Positions 31,421 to 41,494 are shown, counted from the stretch's first letter. The stretch is 64,000 bases of DNA from Gemmatimonadota bacterium (GCA_003222055.1 QHUT01000055.1:1-64000); one strand, 5' to 3'. Notes: generated by a model from the sequence alone, not told the origin. Translations and numbers: made by a program.

Positions 31421-31957
31421 CTACTTCGCGCCGCTATGGCCCAAGAGGAACGACACGCCCGCGATGCCAGCGAAGTGACCGACCCAGTGAGGGCTGTCCT
31501 GGACGCCGCCGGGCCCGCGATAATACCCTCGCGCCTCCAACCGGAGTGCCACGCGGTCGCCGACGAAGATCCGCTCGCCGAGCCCCCCATGCAGGGCGTT
31601 CAGATCGGAATGGTAGGGTGGATTGGGTCCCATGTAGAGCCGGGAATACCCGCCCAGCACGTACGCGCTCCCCGAGCTGACGACCAGGCTCGCGCTGCCG
31701 AACACGGCGGTCGTCTTCCCCACGCCGCTGAGCTGCGAGAGCGGCTGCGCTACGTTTGCGTCAACCTCGAGACTCAAGTGGTTGCCGAAAAAGTAACCGA
31801 GACGAGCACCGCCACCGAACTCGTTGTCGAGCTGGAGACCGCCGTCATACCGCGTGTAGCTGCCGAATACGCCGATCTCGAATTGGCCGGCGTGCTGCGC
31901 GCCGAGCGGCGCAGTGCCGCCCGCCAGCAGCAGCCCGATAAGCGTGAGCACGCGCAT
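31421..31957 (-). CDS. Outer-membrane beta-barrel protein (paralog 3)
   Basis: LGAQHAGQFEIGVFGSYTRYDGGLQLDNEFGGGARLGYFFGNHLSLEVDANVAQP. Confidence 0.75.
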   Translation of the reverse strand: MRVLTLIGLLLAGGTAPLGAQHAGQFEIGVFGSYTRYDGGLQLDNEFGGGARLGYFFGNHLSLEVDANVAQPLSQLSGVGKTTAVFGSASLVVSSGSAYVLGGYSRLYMGPNPPYHSDLNALHGGLGERIFVGDRVALRLEARGYYRGPGGVQDSPHWVGHFAGIAGVSFLLGHSGAK

Positions 31958-32089
31958 GGGAGGACTCCTTGCGGAATTGGAGATGGGCGCCACCCAAAAT
32001 AGGAGCTTCCGCCAGAATACGCGATATGCCCTGAATCCCTTGAATGTAGTCGACGCGACAAACACCGAACCAACTCCGAAGATGTCGCA

Positions 32090-33289
32090 TCAGATGAGTC
32101 CTAGGTTCCTCCCCACGTGCTTGAATGCCGACAGTGCGAAGTCCAGGTCGTCCCGTGTGTGCGCCGCGGAGAGCTGGCAGCGGATCCGGGCGTGCCCTTG
32201 GGGCACCACGGGGTAGCCGAACCCGGTGACGAATACGCCCTGGGCGAGGAGCAGCTCGCTCATCTGGATGGCCTTGGCCGTCTCGCCCAGAATAACTGGC
32301 ACGATAGGTGTGTTGCCCGGGAGCGGCTTGAACCCCAGCGCGCGGAGCTGCTCGCGGAAATAGCGGGCGTTCTCGTGCAGCCGGGTCACGAGCTCGGGGT
32401 GTCGCTCGAGGTGGCGCACCGCGGCGAGCGCGCTCCCGGCGACCGTGGGAGGGAGGGCGTTGGAAAAGAGCTGGGGCCGCGAGCGCTGGGTGAGATAGTC
32501 GGCGAGCGGACCCGGGCCCGCGGTGAAGCCGCCCGCCGCGCCCCCCAGCGCCTTGCCGAGGGTCGAGGTGATGATGTCGACCTGGCCCAGCATGCCGTAG
32601 TGCTCCGCCGTGCCGCGGCCCGAGCGGCCGAGCACGCCGCTCGCATGCGAGTCGTCCATGGCCACCACGGCGCCGTACCGGCGCGCCAGCGCGACGATGT
32701 CCGGCAGGTTGGCGATGTCGCCTTCCATCGAGAACACGCCGTCCGTGAAGACCAGCTTCAGGCGGGCGTTCATTGCTTGAGCGCCGCGCAGTTTCTCCTC
32801 GAGGTCCGCCATGTCGGAGTGCCGGTACACCGCCGTCTGGCATTTCGTGATGGTCTTCGCGAGGCGGATCGCGTCGATGATGGACGCGTGATTCAGCTGG
32901 TCGGAGATGACGATGTCCTGCTCGCCCAGGAGCGTGGGGACGAGGCCCTCGTTCGCGTTCCAGCAGCTCACGTAGGTGAGTGACGACTCGCAGCCCACAA
33001 AGCGCGCGAGCGCTTGCTCGAGCTCGCGGTGGATCGTGAAGGTGCCGCAAATAAAGCGCACCGAGCCGGTCCCGGCGCCGAACTGGTCGAGCGCGCGCTT
33101 GCCGGCGGCCACGACCTCCGGCTCGTCACACAAACCGAGGTAGTTGTTGGAGGAGAGGATCACGACCTCGCCGCGCCCTTCCATTTTGGTTCTTGCGGCT
33201 TGCGGCTCTTCGAGGTGGTTGAGGCGCTTGTAGACGCCTTCCTGCTTGAACTGCTCGAGCTCGGCCTCGAGCCGGGCGGCGAAGCTCAT
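32090..33289 (-). CDS. kbl: Glycine C-acetyltransferase (2-amino-3-ketobutyrate CoA ligase)
   Basis: SSNNYLGLCDEPEVVAAGKRALDQFGAGTGSVRFICGTFTIHRELE; adjacent to tdh. Confidence 0.94.
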   Translation of the reverse strand: MSFAARLEAELEQFKQEGVYKRLNHLEEPQAARTKMEGRGEVVILSSNNYLGLCDEPEVVAAGKRALDQFGAGTGSVRFICGTFTIHRELEQALARFVGCESSLTYVSCWNANEGLVPTLLGEQDIVISDQLNHASIIDAIRLAKTITKCQTAVYRHSDMADLEEKLRGAQAMNARLKLVFTDGVFSMEGDIANLPDIVALARRYGAVVAMDDSHASGVLGRSGRGTAEHYGMLGQVDIITSTLGKALGGAAGGFTAGPGPLADYLTQRSRPQLFSNALPPTVAGSALAAVRHLERHPELVTRLHENARYFREQLRALGFKPLPGNTPIVPVILGETAKAIQMSELLLAQGVFVTGFGYPVVPQGHARIRCQLSAAHTRDDLDFALSAFKHVGRNLGLI

Positions 33290-34314
33290 GCGATCTCCAG
33301 GATGATCTTGCCCGCATCGCCCGAGCGGATGGCGTTGAGAGCGTCGTCGATTTTGGCGAGCGGGAACTGATGGGTGATCACCGGGCGCGGGTCGACCAGT
33401 CCCGCCGCGAGATAGCGGCGCATCTGGTGCCACGTCTCGTACATCTTGCGTCCGATCACACCGTACACGGTGATGCCCTTGAAGATGATCTCGCTGGCGA
33501 AGTCGACCGGCACCTCGCCGTTGGGGATGCCGAGCAGCTGCACCCGCCCGCCGAGACGCACCGCGGCGAACGCCTGGTGCAGGGCCGACGGCACGCCCGA
33601 CATCTCGCACACCACGTCGGCGCCTTCGCCCCCGGTCTCGGCCAGCACGACGCGGACCACGTCGTCGCGCGTCGCGTCGATCGTCAGGTGGGCACCCATC
33701 CGCTGCGCCAGCGCCAACCGCTTGGCATTCACGTCGGAGGCGATCACCTTGGCCGCGCCCGCGGCCCGGGCGATGCCGACGGCGAAGCACCCGATGGGAC
33801 CGCACCCCACCACGAAGACGGTGCTGCCGGAAATGTCCGCGGTCAGCACCGTATGAAACGCGTTGCCCATCGGATCCATGACCGCGCCGACGGTGGTGGG
33901 AATGCCGTCCAGCGGCAGCACGTTGGTGGCGGGCATGGCGATGTATTCGGCGAAGGCGCCGTCGCGGTCCACGCCGATGATGCGCGTGTTCTTGCAGATG
34001 TGGCTGTTGCCGGTGCGGCACTGGAGACAGTGTCCGCACACGATGTGCCCCTCGGCGGTGACGAGCTGGCCGGGCCGGAGCTCTGCCACCGCGCCACCCA
34101 CCGCGACGATCTCCCCGGCGAACTCGTGTCCCACCACGAGGGGCGGCCGGAGGCGGCCTTCCGCCCACGCATTCCAGTCGGCGATGTGCAGATCGGTGCC
34201 GCACACGCCAGCATGCCGCACGGCGATCAGCACCTCGCCCGGGCCGGGGGACGGCTTGGGCACCGTCGTGACCTTGAGGCCGGGGGCGCGGTTCTCTTTG
34301 ACAATCGCCTGCAT
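33286..34314 (-). CDS. tdh: L-threonine 3-dehydrogenase
   Basis: GHEFAGEIVAVGG; GHCLQCRTGNSHICKNTRIIGVDRDGAFAEYIAMP. Confidence 0.94.
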   Translation of the reverse strand: MQAIVKENRAPGLKVTTVPKPSPGPGEVLIAVRHAGVCGTDLHIADWNAWAEGRLRPPLVVGHEFAGEIVAVGGAVAELRPGQLVTAEGHIVCGHCLQCRTGNSHICKNTRIIGVDRDGAFAEYIAMPATNVLPLDGIPTTVGAVMDPMGNAFHTVLTADISGSTVFVVGCGPIGCFAVGIARAAGAAKVIASDVNAKRLALAQRMGAHLTIDATRDDVVRVVLAETGGEGADVVCEMSGVPSALHQAFAAVRLGGRVQLLGIPNGEVPVDFASEIIFKGITVYGVIGRKMYETWHQMRRYLAAGLVDPRPVITHQFPLAKIDDALNAIRSGDAGKIILEIA

Positions 34315-34357
34315 CGGGTCGCGGGTCGGGGAAGAGGGACGCGGGAAGAGGGACGGG

Positions 34358-35149
34358 TCAAAAAATCGATCGCGTAAATCCCCCGTCCACCTGCAGCGCG
34401 GCGCCGGTAATATAACTGGCGCGCTCCGACACGAGGAACGCGACGGCCGCCGCCAACTCCTCGGTGCGGCCCATGCGCGCCATCGGAATGCCCGCGATCA
34501 TCTCCCGCATCACCTCCTGGGACGCCCGCTGCTCGCGCTTGGCGCGCGTTTCCGTCAGCTCCGCGATGCGCTCCGTCGCGATGAAGCCGGGACAGACGAC
34601 GTTCACGGTGATGCCCTCGGTAGCCACCTCGTCCGCCAGCGCCTTCGCGAAGCCCAGCACGCCCGCGCGGGCCGTGGTCGACAGGATCAGGCCGGGCAGC
34701 GGCTGCTTGGCGGCGACCGAGGCCAGGCACACGATGCGCCCCCACTGCAGCTTGCGCATGAGCGGCACCGCCGCGCGGCAGAGATGAACCACGGAAAGCA
34801 GGTTGAGCTCCACGGCGCGGTGGAACGCCTCGGCGCTCTGGTGGCTGAACGGAGCGGCGGGAGGCCCGCTCGCGTTGCAGAACAACACGTCGAGCCGACC
34901 GAGCTCGTGGTGCACACGCTCCACCAGCCCCTCGGCCTGGGCAGGGACGCCGACGTCCGCCGCAAACGGTGTGACCCGCTGGCCCGTTTCCGACGTGAGC
35001 TGGTCGGCTGCGCGCTGGACCACGTCGGCGTGACGGCCGTTGACCGCCACGCGAGCCCCCTCGTGCGCCAGGGTCTTCGCGACGGCGCGACCCAGGCCCT
35101 GGGTGCTGCCGCACACCAACGCCACGCGGCCCGCGAGGCCCAAATCCAT
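34358..35149 (-). CDS. SDR family oxidoreductase
   Basis: GRVALVCGSTQGLGRAVAKTLAHEGARVAVNGR; GAALQVDGGFTRSIF; catalytic Tyr position appears as LSTTARAGVLGFAKALA (atypical). Confidence 0.9.
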   Translation of the reverse strand: MDLGLAGRVALVCGSTQGLGRAVAKTLAHEGARVAVNGRHADVVQRAADQLTSETGQRVTPFAADVGVPAQAEGLVERVHHELGRLDVLFCNASGPPAAPFSHQSAEAFHRAVELNLLSVVHLCRAAVPLMRKLQWGRIVCLASVAAKQPLPGLILSTTARAGVLGFAKALADEVATEGITVNVVCPGFIATERIAELTETRAKREQRASQEVMREMIAGIPMARMGRTEELAAAVAFLVSERASYITGAALQVDGGFTRSIF

Positions 35150-35187
35150 GGGCCGAATTTACGGGAAAGGGGCTACCCCGGTTAGAA

Positions 35188-35215
35188 GTAGGGGCGCAGC
35201 ATGCTGCGCCCCTAC
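35188..35215. repeat. 28-bp perfect palindrome
   Basis: GTAGGGGCGCAGCATGCTGCGCCCCTAC is self-complementary over its whole length; intergenic. Confidence 0.9.
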
Positions 35216-35222
35216 ACGTCGG

Positions 35223-38177
35223 TCAGTCCGCCACCGCGACGTGAGCCGGCTCGAGCCGCACGGCGCAGCACTTGAGCTCGGCCATCTTGGCGTAGGGATC
35301 GAGCACGGGGTTGGTGAGGAGGTTCGCCGCCGCTTCGCGGAAGTGGAAGGGGACGAACACCTGCCCCCGCGCGACGCGCTCCGAGATGCGGCAGGAGCTC
35401 ACCATCGCATTGCGGCGCGACGTGAGCCGCACGAGATCCCCGTCCTCCAGGCCCAGCTGCGCCGCGTCGTCCGGGTGAATCTCGACGACGGGCGTGGGCT
35501 CCCGCTGATCGAGCCCCGAGGCGCGCCGGGTCATGGTGCCGGTGTGCCAGTGGTACAGCTGCCGGCCGGTGTTCATGACGAACGGGTACTGGTCGTCGGG
35601 GAGCTCGACCGGCGGCGCGTACTCGACCGGCACGAACGTCCCCTTCCCGTCGGCGGTCGGGAAGCGCTCGTCGAACAGGAACGCGGTGCCCGCGTGCCCG
35701 GGCGTCGGCACCGGATACTGCAGACCCGCCCCCTCCAGCCGCGGGTAGGTCACCCCTCTCCAGGACGGGGTCACCGTGACGATTTCGCCCATGACGGCCT
35801 CCGCCGTGGCGAAGTGGGTGCGCAGGCCCAGACGGTTGGACAAATCGATCAGGATGTCCAGATCGCGGCGCGCGTCGCCCGGCGGGTCCACGGCCCGCTG
35901 CGCGAGCTGGATCCGCCGCTCCGTGTTCACGAACGTGCCGCTCTTCTCGGCGAAGCTCGAGCCGGGGAGCACCACGTCGGCGTATCGCGCGGTCTCGGTG
36001 AGGAACAAATCGTGCACCACGAGGAACTCGAGCTCCCGGAACCAGTGCTCGGCATGCGCGATGTCGGGATCGGAGATGATGGGGTTCTCCCCCATGATGT
36101 ACATCCCGCGAACCCCGCTCTCCTCTTTCACGATCTCCGTCACCATGAGCCCCTCCTTGAGCGAGAGAGACTCCGCCGGCACGTCCCACGCCTTGGCGTA
36201 TTCGGCGCGGACCTTGGGGTCCTTCACGGAGCGGTAGTCCGTGTAGACGAAGGGGATCGCGCCGACGTCCGAGGCGCCCTGCACGTTGTTCTGGCCGCGC
36301 ACGGGCATCATCGCCGCGCCCCAACGGCCGATCATGCCACACGCGAGCATCAGGTTGAGGAGCGACGTGACAAGGTCGGTGCCGTTGGCGTGCTGCGTGA
36401 GGCCCATCGCCCACAGCGTGCTGGTGTTCGGCCCGCGCGCGTAGATCTCCGCCGCCTCGCGGATTCGCTCGGCCGGGACGCCGGTGATCTTCGCCGCCAC
36501 CTCGGGCGTCATGGCCCGCACCGACTCGCGCAGCTTGTCGAACGCGTGCGTCCGCCGGGCGACAAAGTCTTTGGCTTCGAGCCCGCTCGTGATGACGTGG
36601 TTGAGCATCGCGTTGAACAGCGCCACGTCGGTGCCGGGCTGCATCTGGAGGTGGACGTCGGCCCGCGCGGCGAGCTCGGTCTTGCGGGGGTCGGCCACGA
36701 TGAGCGTCGCGCCCCGCTCGTGGGCGCGCTTGATCGCGGCCCCGAAGACGGGATGGGACTCGGTCGTGTTCGCGCCCGCGATGAAGATGACGTCCGCCGC
36801 GTGCTCGACCTCGCGCATCGAGCCCGAAGCCGCGGAGGTGTTCAGCGCCCGCTGCATCGCGGCCACCGAGGTCGAATGGCACAGGCGCGTGCAGTGGTCG
36901 ATGTTGTTGGTCCCGAGCGCGCCGCGGAACATCCGCATCATGACGTAGTTCTCCTCGTTCGTGCACTTGGCCGAGGAGAAGCACGCGAGGGCGTCGCCGC
37001 CGCGCTCACGTTTGATGCGCAACAGCTCCTGCGCCGTGAGCTCCATCGCCTCGTCCCAGGAGGCCTCGCGGAAGGGCTCGTACCAGGCCGCAGGCGTCGC
37101 CACCCGGTCGCGGATGTCCATGTCCAGCCGCTCGAGCAGCGGCAGATCGCGCACCGCCTTGCCGACCGCCCGCGGCGGTCCCGCCGGTTTCACCGTCTGG
37201 CCCTCCGCCTCGATGGACTGCCACGGGCCGCCGCGGCGCTCCGCGCCCGTCGGCCCGCGCCATACCCAATGACCGCCCTGCTTGAGCCAGCCCCGCCTGA
37301 TCAGCGGCTTGGTGAGGCGGTCGTGATGTTGGGGGAAGTCGTAGCCGAACCGGCCCTTCACGCAGGTCGAGCCTTGGTTGGGCGTGTCGAGCTCGATGTC
37401 GGGCGACGTGACCCGCATGATCCTGTCGTCCGCGACGTGCAGGTCGACCTGACACCCGACGCCACAGTAGGGGCACACCGAGCGAACGGTGCGCTGCGGC
37501 TGGCGGATCTGCTCCGGGGCGAACCGCTCCTGCGGCATCACCTCGAAAATGGCGCCGGTGGGGCACACCCGAACGCACTCGCCACACCAGGTGCATCCCG
37601 CCTTGTCGGGATCGCCGTCCGCGCCCACGATGATCTCGGCGTGCTCGCCTCGCTGCGCCACGTCCAGCACGCCCACCACCTGGATGTCCTCGCACGCGCG
37701 GACACAGCGGGTGCAGAGGATGCAGGTGCTCATATCGTGTCGGATCATCGGGTCACCGGGGCGCTCGTCGCCGTGACGCAGCGCCAGGTCCCGCGCCCCG
37801 AGCGGTGTGGGCGCTACGCCGTACCGCACCACGTAGCGCTCGAACTCGTTGCGCGGCGCGGCCCGGCCACCGTTCCGCAGGTGGTCCCCGGGATAGCGCT
37901 CGAGCAGCAGCCGGAGCACGCCCTTGCGGTTCTCGACCGCGGCATGGGATTCGGTCTGCACGACCATCCCGTCGGCCACCTTAGTCGCGCACGCCGGCAC
38001 GAGCTTCGCCTGGCCCTCGACCGACACGAGGCAGATGCGGCAGTTGCCGACGATGGGCAGCTTGGGATACCAGCAGAGGGTGGGGATGTCGGCGATCCCC
38101 GCGGCGCGGGCGGCGTCGAGGATCGTCTGCTCGGCGTCGGCCGTGACCCGGCGACCGTTGACCGTCAGCGTGACCAT
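35223..38177 (-). CDS. Molybdopterin formate dehydrogenase-like large subunit with NuoG-like [2Fe-2S]/[4Fe-4S] N-terminus (Cys type)
   Basis: VTLTVNGRRVTADAEQTILDAARAAGI; CILCTRCVRACEDIQ; CTWCGECVRVCPTGAI; LGTNNIDHCTRLCHSTSVAAMQ. Confidence 0.92.
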   Translation of the reverse strand: MVTLTVNGRRVTADAEQTILDAARAAGIADIPTLCWYPKLPIVGNCRICLVSVEGQAKLVPACATKVADGMVVQTESHAAVENRKGVLRLLLERYPGDHLRNGGRAAPRNEFERYVVRYGVAPTPLGARDLALRHGDERPGDPMIRHDMSTCILCTRCVRACEDIQVVGVLDVAQRGEHAEIIVGADGDPDKAGCTWCGECVRVCPTGAIFEVMPQERFAPEQIRQPQRTVRSVCPYCGVGCQVDLHVADDRIMRVTSPDIELDTPNQGSTCVKGRFGYDFPQHHDRLTKPLIRRGWLKQGGHWVWRGPTGAERRGGPWQSIEAEGQTVKPAGPPRAVGKAVRDLPLLERLDMDIRDRVATPAAWYEPFREASWDEAMELTAQELLRIKRERGGDALACFSSAKCTNEENYVMMRMFRGALGTNNIDHCTRLCHSTSVAAMQRALNTSAASGSMREVEHAADVIFIAGANTTESHPVFGAAIKRAHERGATLIVADPRKTELAARADVHLQMQPGTDVALFNAMLNHVITSGLEAKDFVARRTHAFDKLRESVRAMTPEVAAKITGVPAERIREAAEIYARGPNTSTLWAMGLTQHANGTDLVTSLLNLMLACGMIGRWGAAMMPVRGQNNVQGASDVGAIPFVYTDYRSVKDPKVRAEYAKAWDVPAESLSLKEGLMVTEIVKEESGVRGMYIMGENPIISDPDIAHAEHWFRELEFLVVHDLFLTETARYADVVLPGSSFAEKSGTFVNTERRIQLAQRAVDPPGDARRDLDILIDLSNRLGLRTHFATAEAVMGEIVTVTPSWRGVTYPRLEGAGLQYPVPTPGHAGTAFLFDERFPTADGKGTFVPVEYAPPVELPDDQYPFVMNTGRQLYHWHTGTMTRRASGLDQREPTPVVEIHPDDAAQLGLEDGDLVRLTSRRNAMVSSCRISERVARGQVFVPFHFREAAANLLTNPVLDPYAKMAELKCCAVRLEPAHVAVAD

Positions 38178-38245
38178 GACGGGGAAGATTAGCCGCCGCG
38201 GCCGCCGGCTACCAGCCGTCGAGCCCCGGAGCGATAAAAGCGGCA

Positions 38246-38269
38246 CGGGCCGGCTGGAGGGCCGGCCCG
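38246..38269 (-). terminator. GC-rich hairpin, candidate terminator
   Basis: CGGGCCGGC-TGGAGG-GCCGGCCCG, 9-bp perfect stem just after the stop of the 60-aa ORF. Confidence 0.45.
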
Positions 38270-38274
38270 GGTGC

Positions 38275-38457
38275 TCAGTCGAGATGTTCGGGGAGGTGGC
38301 GGTGCGTGTGGTCGCCCGCCTCGCCCTCGTCCGTGAACCAGCAGTAGGCCCAAATCTTGGCCGGGCGGAGCATTCGACGGCCCGCTTGCATGATGATGCC
38401 CAGGGGCTCGTCTTCTTCGAGGACTAGAGGGAGACTCGTCATTCCGCACATGTCCAC
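38275..38457 (-). CDS. Small hypothetical protein (60 aa)
   Basis: MDMCGMTSLPLVLEEDEPLGIIMQAGRRMLRPAKIWAYCWFTDEGEAGDHTHRHLPEHLD; non-shadow composition. Confidence 0.5.
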   Translation of the reverse strand: MDMCGMTSLPLVLEEDEPLGIIMQAGRRMLRPAKIWAYCWFTDEGEAGDHTHRHLPEHLD

Positions 38458-38531
38458 GTTGCAGGTTGCCCGCTGCTCGAGGCAAAGCCCTTGCCGTGGG
38501 CCGTATCGTGTAACTTGGCGTCCTGCAACGT
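38456..38531. repeat. Inverted repeat with short-period arms
   Basis: ACGTTGCAGG (38456-38465) and CCTGCAACGT (38522-38531), flanked by further GTTGC / CGTGTAAC units. Confidence 0.65.
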
Positions 38532-38559
38532 GTAACGTGTGGCGAGGCTGGCCGGGTGG

Positions 38560-39411
38560 TCACTCCGACACGTTCAGCGCCGTGTCGCGCTGACGCTCAG
38601 GCTTGGTCGCTGTGAAGCCGGCGCCCGCCTTGGTACGACGGCGCCGCACGATCTCCCAGTCGCCGTACTGCGTCTGGAGCGCCTCCGGGGCGAGTGGGAT
38701 GACCTCGCTGGCGGTGGGGCTGGGCAGGATCACGTGCACGCCGCCTGGGCGGGTGCGGGCCTGGAGCTCCGCCAAGAGCCCGTTGCGGTCGCGCGCCCGG
38801 GCAGGCGCGAGGGCGGCGGGATCGATCACCACGACGCTGGGCGACACGTCGGGAAACCAGCCGCCGAACGTGACCACGAGCGCCTGGAAGCGCCCCGCCA
38901 GCTGCTCGGTGACGGCCCGGCTCTCGGCGCCCTCGATGGCGGCCAGGTCCTGGTCGATCAGGAACACCTCCGCGTCGTGGGCGGCGATGAACAAGGCGGC
39001 GGGCAACGCCGCCGCGCCGATGACCACGCCGACGTCCCCGGGCTCGAGGCGGCGCACCGAGCTCACGAGCGCCCCGTCCGGCTCGAGGCCCCAGTGCGTG
39101 GGCGCGCGCTGCGCGGCCCGCAGCGCGCGGTGCTTCTGGCGCCAGCGCGGGAACGCGGGGAGCCGCAGCCGGCGCGCGATGATGCGGTCCACGTGCTCGA
39201 GCAGCAGCACCTCGGTGAGCAGATACTGCCCCGCCGCGCTCTCTTCCAGCTCGCGAACGGCCTCGTCCCCGATCTCGAGCAGCTCCTCGCGGGTGAGGGT
39301 GTTCTTGTATTCCTCGATGCGCTGCAGCAGGAACTCGTGGTACTCCTGCTTGAGCGAGCGCGGCGGCCGACGCGCCGTGCGGGAGTGGTGCTCTCCGGAC
39401 AGGCTCAGCAT
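38560..39411 (-). CDS. Hypothetical protein
   Basis: MLSLSGEHHSRTARRPPRSLKQEYHEFLLQRIEEYKNTLTREELLEIGDEAVRELE; overlaps downstream end of CDF gene. Confidence 0.65.
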   Translation of the reverse strand: MLSLSGEHHSRTARRPPRSLKQEYHEFLLQRIEEYKNTLTREELLEIGDEAVRELEESAAGQYLLTEVLLLEHVDRIIARRLRLPAFPRWRQKHRALRAAQRAPTHWGLEPDGALVSSVRRLEPGDVGVVIGAAALPAALFIAAHDAEVFLIDQDLAAIEGAESRAVTEQLAGRFQALVVTFGGWFPDVSPSVVVIDPAALAPARARDRNGLLAELQARTRPGGVHVILPSPTASEVIPLAPEALQTQYGDWEIVRRRRTKAGAGFTATKPERQRDTALNVSE

Positions 39412-40259
39412 GGCTCCACGTGCACGGTGACCTCGTGCAGCTGCAAGTCGCGCTTGAGCCGCTCTTCCACCTGGTCGGCGATCGCGTGGGCGGATTCGAC
39501 GTCGGCGTGGCGATCGACGCACACCGTGACCTCGGCGTAGCGCAGGTCGGAGGGCCCGCGGGACCGGATGCTGTAGGCGCTCTTCACGCCCGGCACCGCC
39601 TGGGCGGCGTCCTGGATGTCGCGCGTGGGAATGGCGCGCTCGTCCACCAGCACGGGGACGGTGCGCGCCAGGATACCGTAGGCCACGAACACGATCACCA
39701 GCGCCACGACGATCGCGACCGCCGAGTCCGCCCACCACCAGCCCTGGCGCATGAGCAGGACGCTCACCACGACGCCGACCGTGACGAAGACGTCGGCGCG
39801 TGTGTGCGCCGCGTCGGCCACCAGCAGCTCGCTGCCGAGGTCGGTGCCGCGGCGGTGCTCGTACCAGGTGATCAGCACGTTCACACCGAATGTGAGTACG
39901 AGCAGCGCCAGCTGCCAATCGCTGACGTTGACGCGATGGGTGCCGCTCACGAGGTGGTTGACCGCCCCCCGCACCAGCTCGAAGCAGCTGATCGACAGGA
40001 ATCCGACGATGGCGAGCGCGCCGAGCGTCTCGAACTTGCCGTGGCCATAGGGGTGGTCCTCATCGGGCTCCTTGGCTGCCACGCGAATCACGATCAGGGC
40101 GAGCACGTTGTTCAGCGCGTCCACGCAGGAATCGACCGCGCCGCCGAGGATGGCGAGCGACCCGGACGCGAATCCCACCCAGAGCTTCACCCCCACGACC
40201 GCCAGGTTGGCGACCAGGAGGCCGATGAACACTCGGCGGACGAGGGCGGACGCCGGCAT
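39405..40259 (-). CDS. Cation diffusion facilitator family transporter
   Basis: SLAILGGAVDSCVDALNNVLALIVIRVAAKEPDEDHPYGHGKFE; C-terminal HEVTVHVEPC. Confidence 0.94.
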   Translation of the reverse strand: MPASALVRRVFIGLLVANLAVVGVKLWVGFASGSLAILGGAVDSCVDALNNVLALIVIRVAAKEPDEDHPYGHGKFETLGALAIVGFLSISCFELVRGAVNHLVSGTHRVNVSDWQLALLVLTFGVNVLITWYEHRRGTDLGSELLVADAAHTRADVFVTVGVVVSVLLMRQGWWWADSAVAIVVALVIVFVAYGILARTVPVLVDERAIPTRDIQDAAQAVPGVKSAYSIRSRGPSDLRYAEVTVCVDRHADVESAHAIADQVEERLKRDLQLHEVTVHVEPC

Positions 40260-40315
40260 GGACAGGAATGCAAGGTTGTAAAGGACAGCGGTTTAGTCAA
40301 CGGGGACGTCGACCG

Positions 40316-41494
40316 CTACGGCACCGCTCGCAGGAGAGCCCCCTTCAAGTAGCCGGTCTCCGGTACGTTGACGAGCTCGGGGTGGTCGCGCCCCGCGCCC
40401 GTGACGGCGAGGAGCTGGAGGCGCCGGCCCGAGTCCCGGGCCGCGGCGGCGACCATGTCGAGGAAGACCGCGCGGTTCACGTGGTACGAGCACGAGCACG
40501 TGAACAGGACGCCCCGCGCCGCCAGTAGGCGCATGGCGCGCAGGTTGATCTCCTTGTAGCCAGCGAGGGCGCGGACCAGGCTCTGCTTGGATTTGGCGAA
40601 CGCGGGTGGATCGAGCACCACGGTGTCGAAGCGCTCCTCGCGGCGCTCGAGCTCGCGCAGCAGATCGAATGCGTTCGCCTCGCGCCAGCTGATGTTCGTG
40701 AGCCCGTTCAGAGTCGCGTTCTCCTGCCCCCGCGCCAGCGCCTCGGCGCTCGAGTCCACGGCCACCACCGCCGCCGCCCGGCGGGCCAGGTGGAGCGCGA
40801 ACGAGCCGTGGTAGGTGAACAAGTCGAGCGCCTGGCCCGGGCCGGTGTGCTCGCCCACGAGCACGCGGTTCTCGCGCTGATCGAGGAAAGCCCCGGTCTT
40901 CTGGCCCTCGTGGGGGGCGGCGCGATACCGGATCCCGTGCTCCTCCACCTCCACGGTTGCCGGCACGACGCCAGCGGCCGCGACGACCTCGAGAGGAAGT
41001 CCTTCGTGCCGCCGGATCGCGGAGTCGTTGCGCAGCAGGATCCCGTCGGGCGTGAGGGCCGCACTGATCCCCGCCAGCACGTCGTCCCTGACCTGCTCCA
41101 GTCCGGTCGAGAGCAGTTGGGCGACGACGTAAGGGCCGTAGCGGTCCACGACGAGGGACGGGAGGCCGTCCCCCTCGGCGTGGACCACGCGATACGCCGT
41201 GGCGGCGAGCCCTTCGCGCCGGGCGGCCGCCGCGCGGATGCGCTCGCCCCACCAGGCGGCGTCGACCGGCTCACGGCCGCGCGTGAGCAGGCGCAGGCGG
41301 ATCTCCGACTTGGGGGAGTACAGCGCCTGGCCGAGGTGGCGGCCGCGGCGGTCGGTGACGGCGACGATCCCGGGGGCATCGCCCGGCTCGTCGTACAGGT
41401 CGGTCCGATAGATCCAGGGGTGGCCGGCCTGCCAGCGGGCGGCGCCCTTTGCGCTCACGATGGCCGTTGCCACGCCGATCTGCGGTGCGTCCAT
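40316..41494 (-). CDS. Class I SAM-dependent rRNA methyltransferase (RlmI-like, PUA domain)
   Basis: ALDLFTYHGSFALHLARRAAAVVAVDSSAEAL; FDTVVLDPPAFAKSKQSLVRALAGYKEINLRAM; GVLFTCSCSYHV. Confidence 0.92.
   Translation of the reverse strand: MDAPQIGVATAIVSAKGAARWQAGHPWIYRTDLYDEPGDAPGIVAVTDRRGRHLGQALYSPKSEIRLRLLTRGREPVDAAWWGERIRAAAARREGLAATAYRVVHAEGDGLPSLVVDRYGPYVVAQLLSTGLEQVRDDVLAGISAALTPDGILLRNDSAIRRHEGLPLEVVAAAGVVPATVEVEEHGIRYRAAPHEGQKTGAFLDQRENRVLVGEHTGPGQALDLFTYHGSFALHLARRAAAVVAVDSSAEALARGQENATLNGLTNISWREANAFDLLRELERREERFDTVVLDPPAFAKSKQSLVRALAGYKEINLRAMRLLAARGVLFTCSCSYHVNRAVFLDMVAAAARDSGRRLQLLAVTGAGRDHPELVNVPETGYLKGALLRAVP

Noticed and set aside
36840-36930. Selenocysteine in the formate dehydrogenase
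   Set aside because: The catalytic position reads NNIDHCTRLCHS with a Cys codon and no internal TGA, so this is a Cys-type enzyme.
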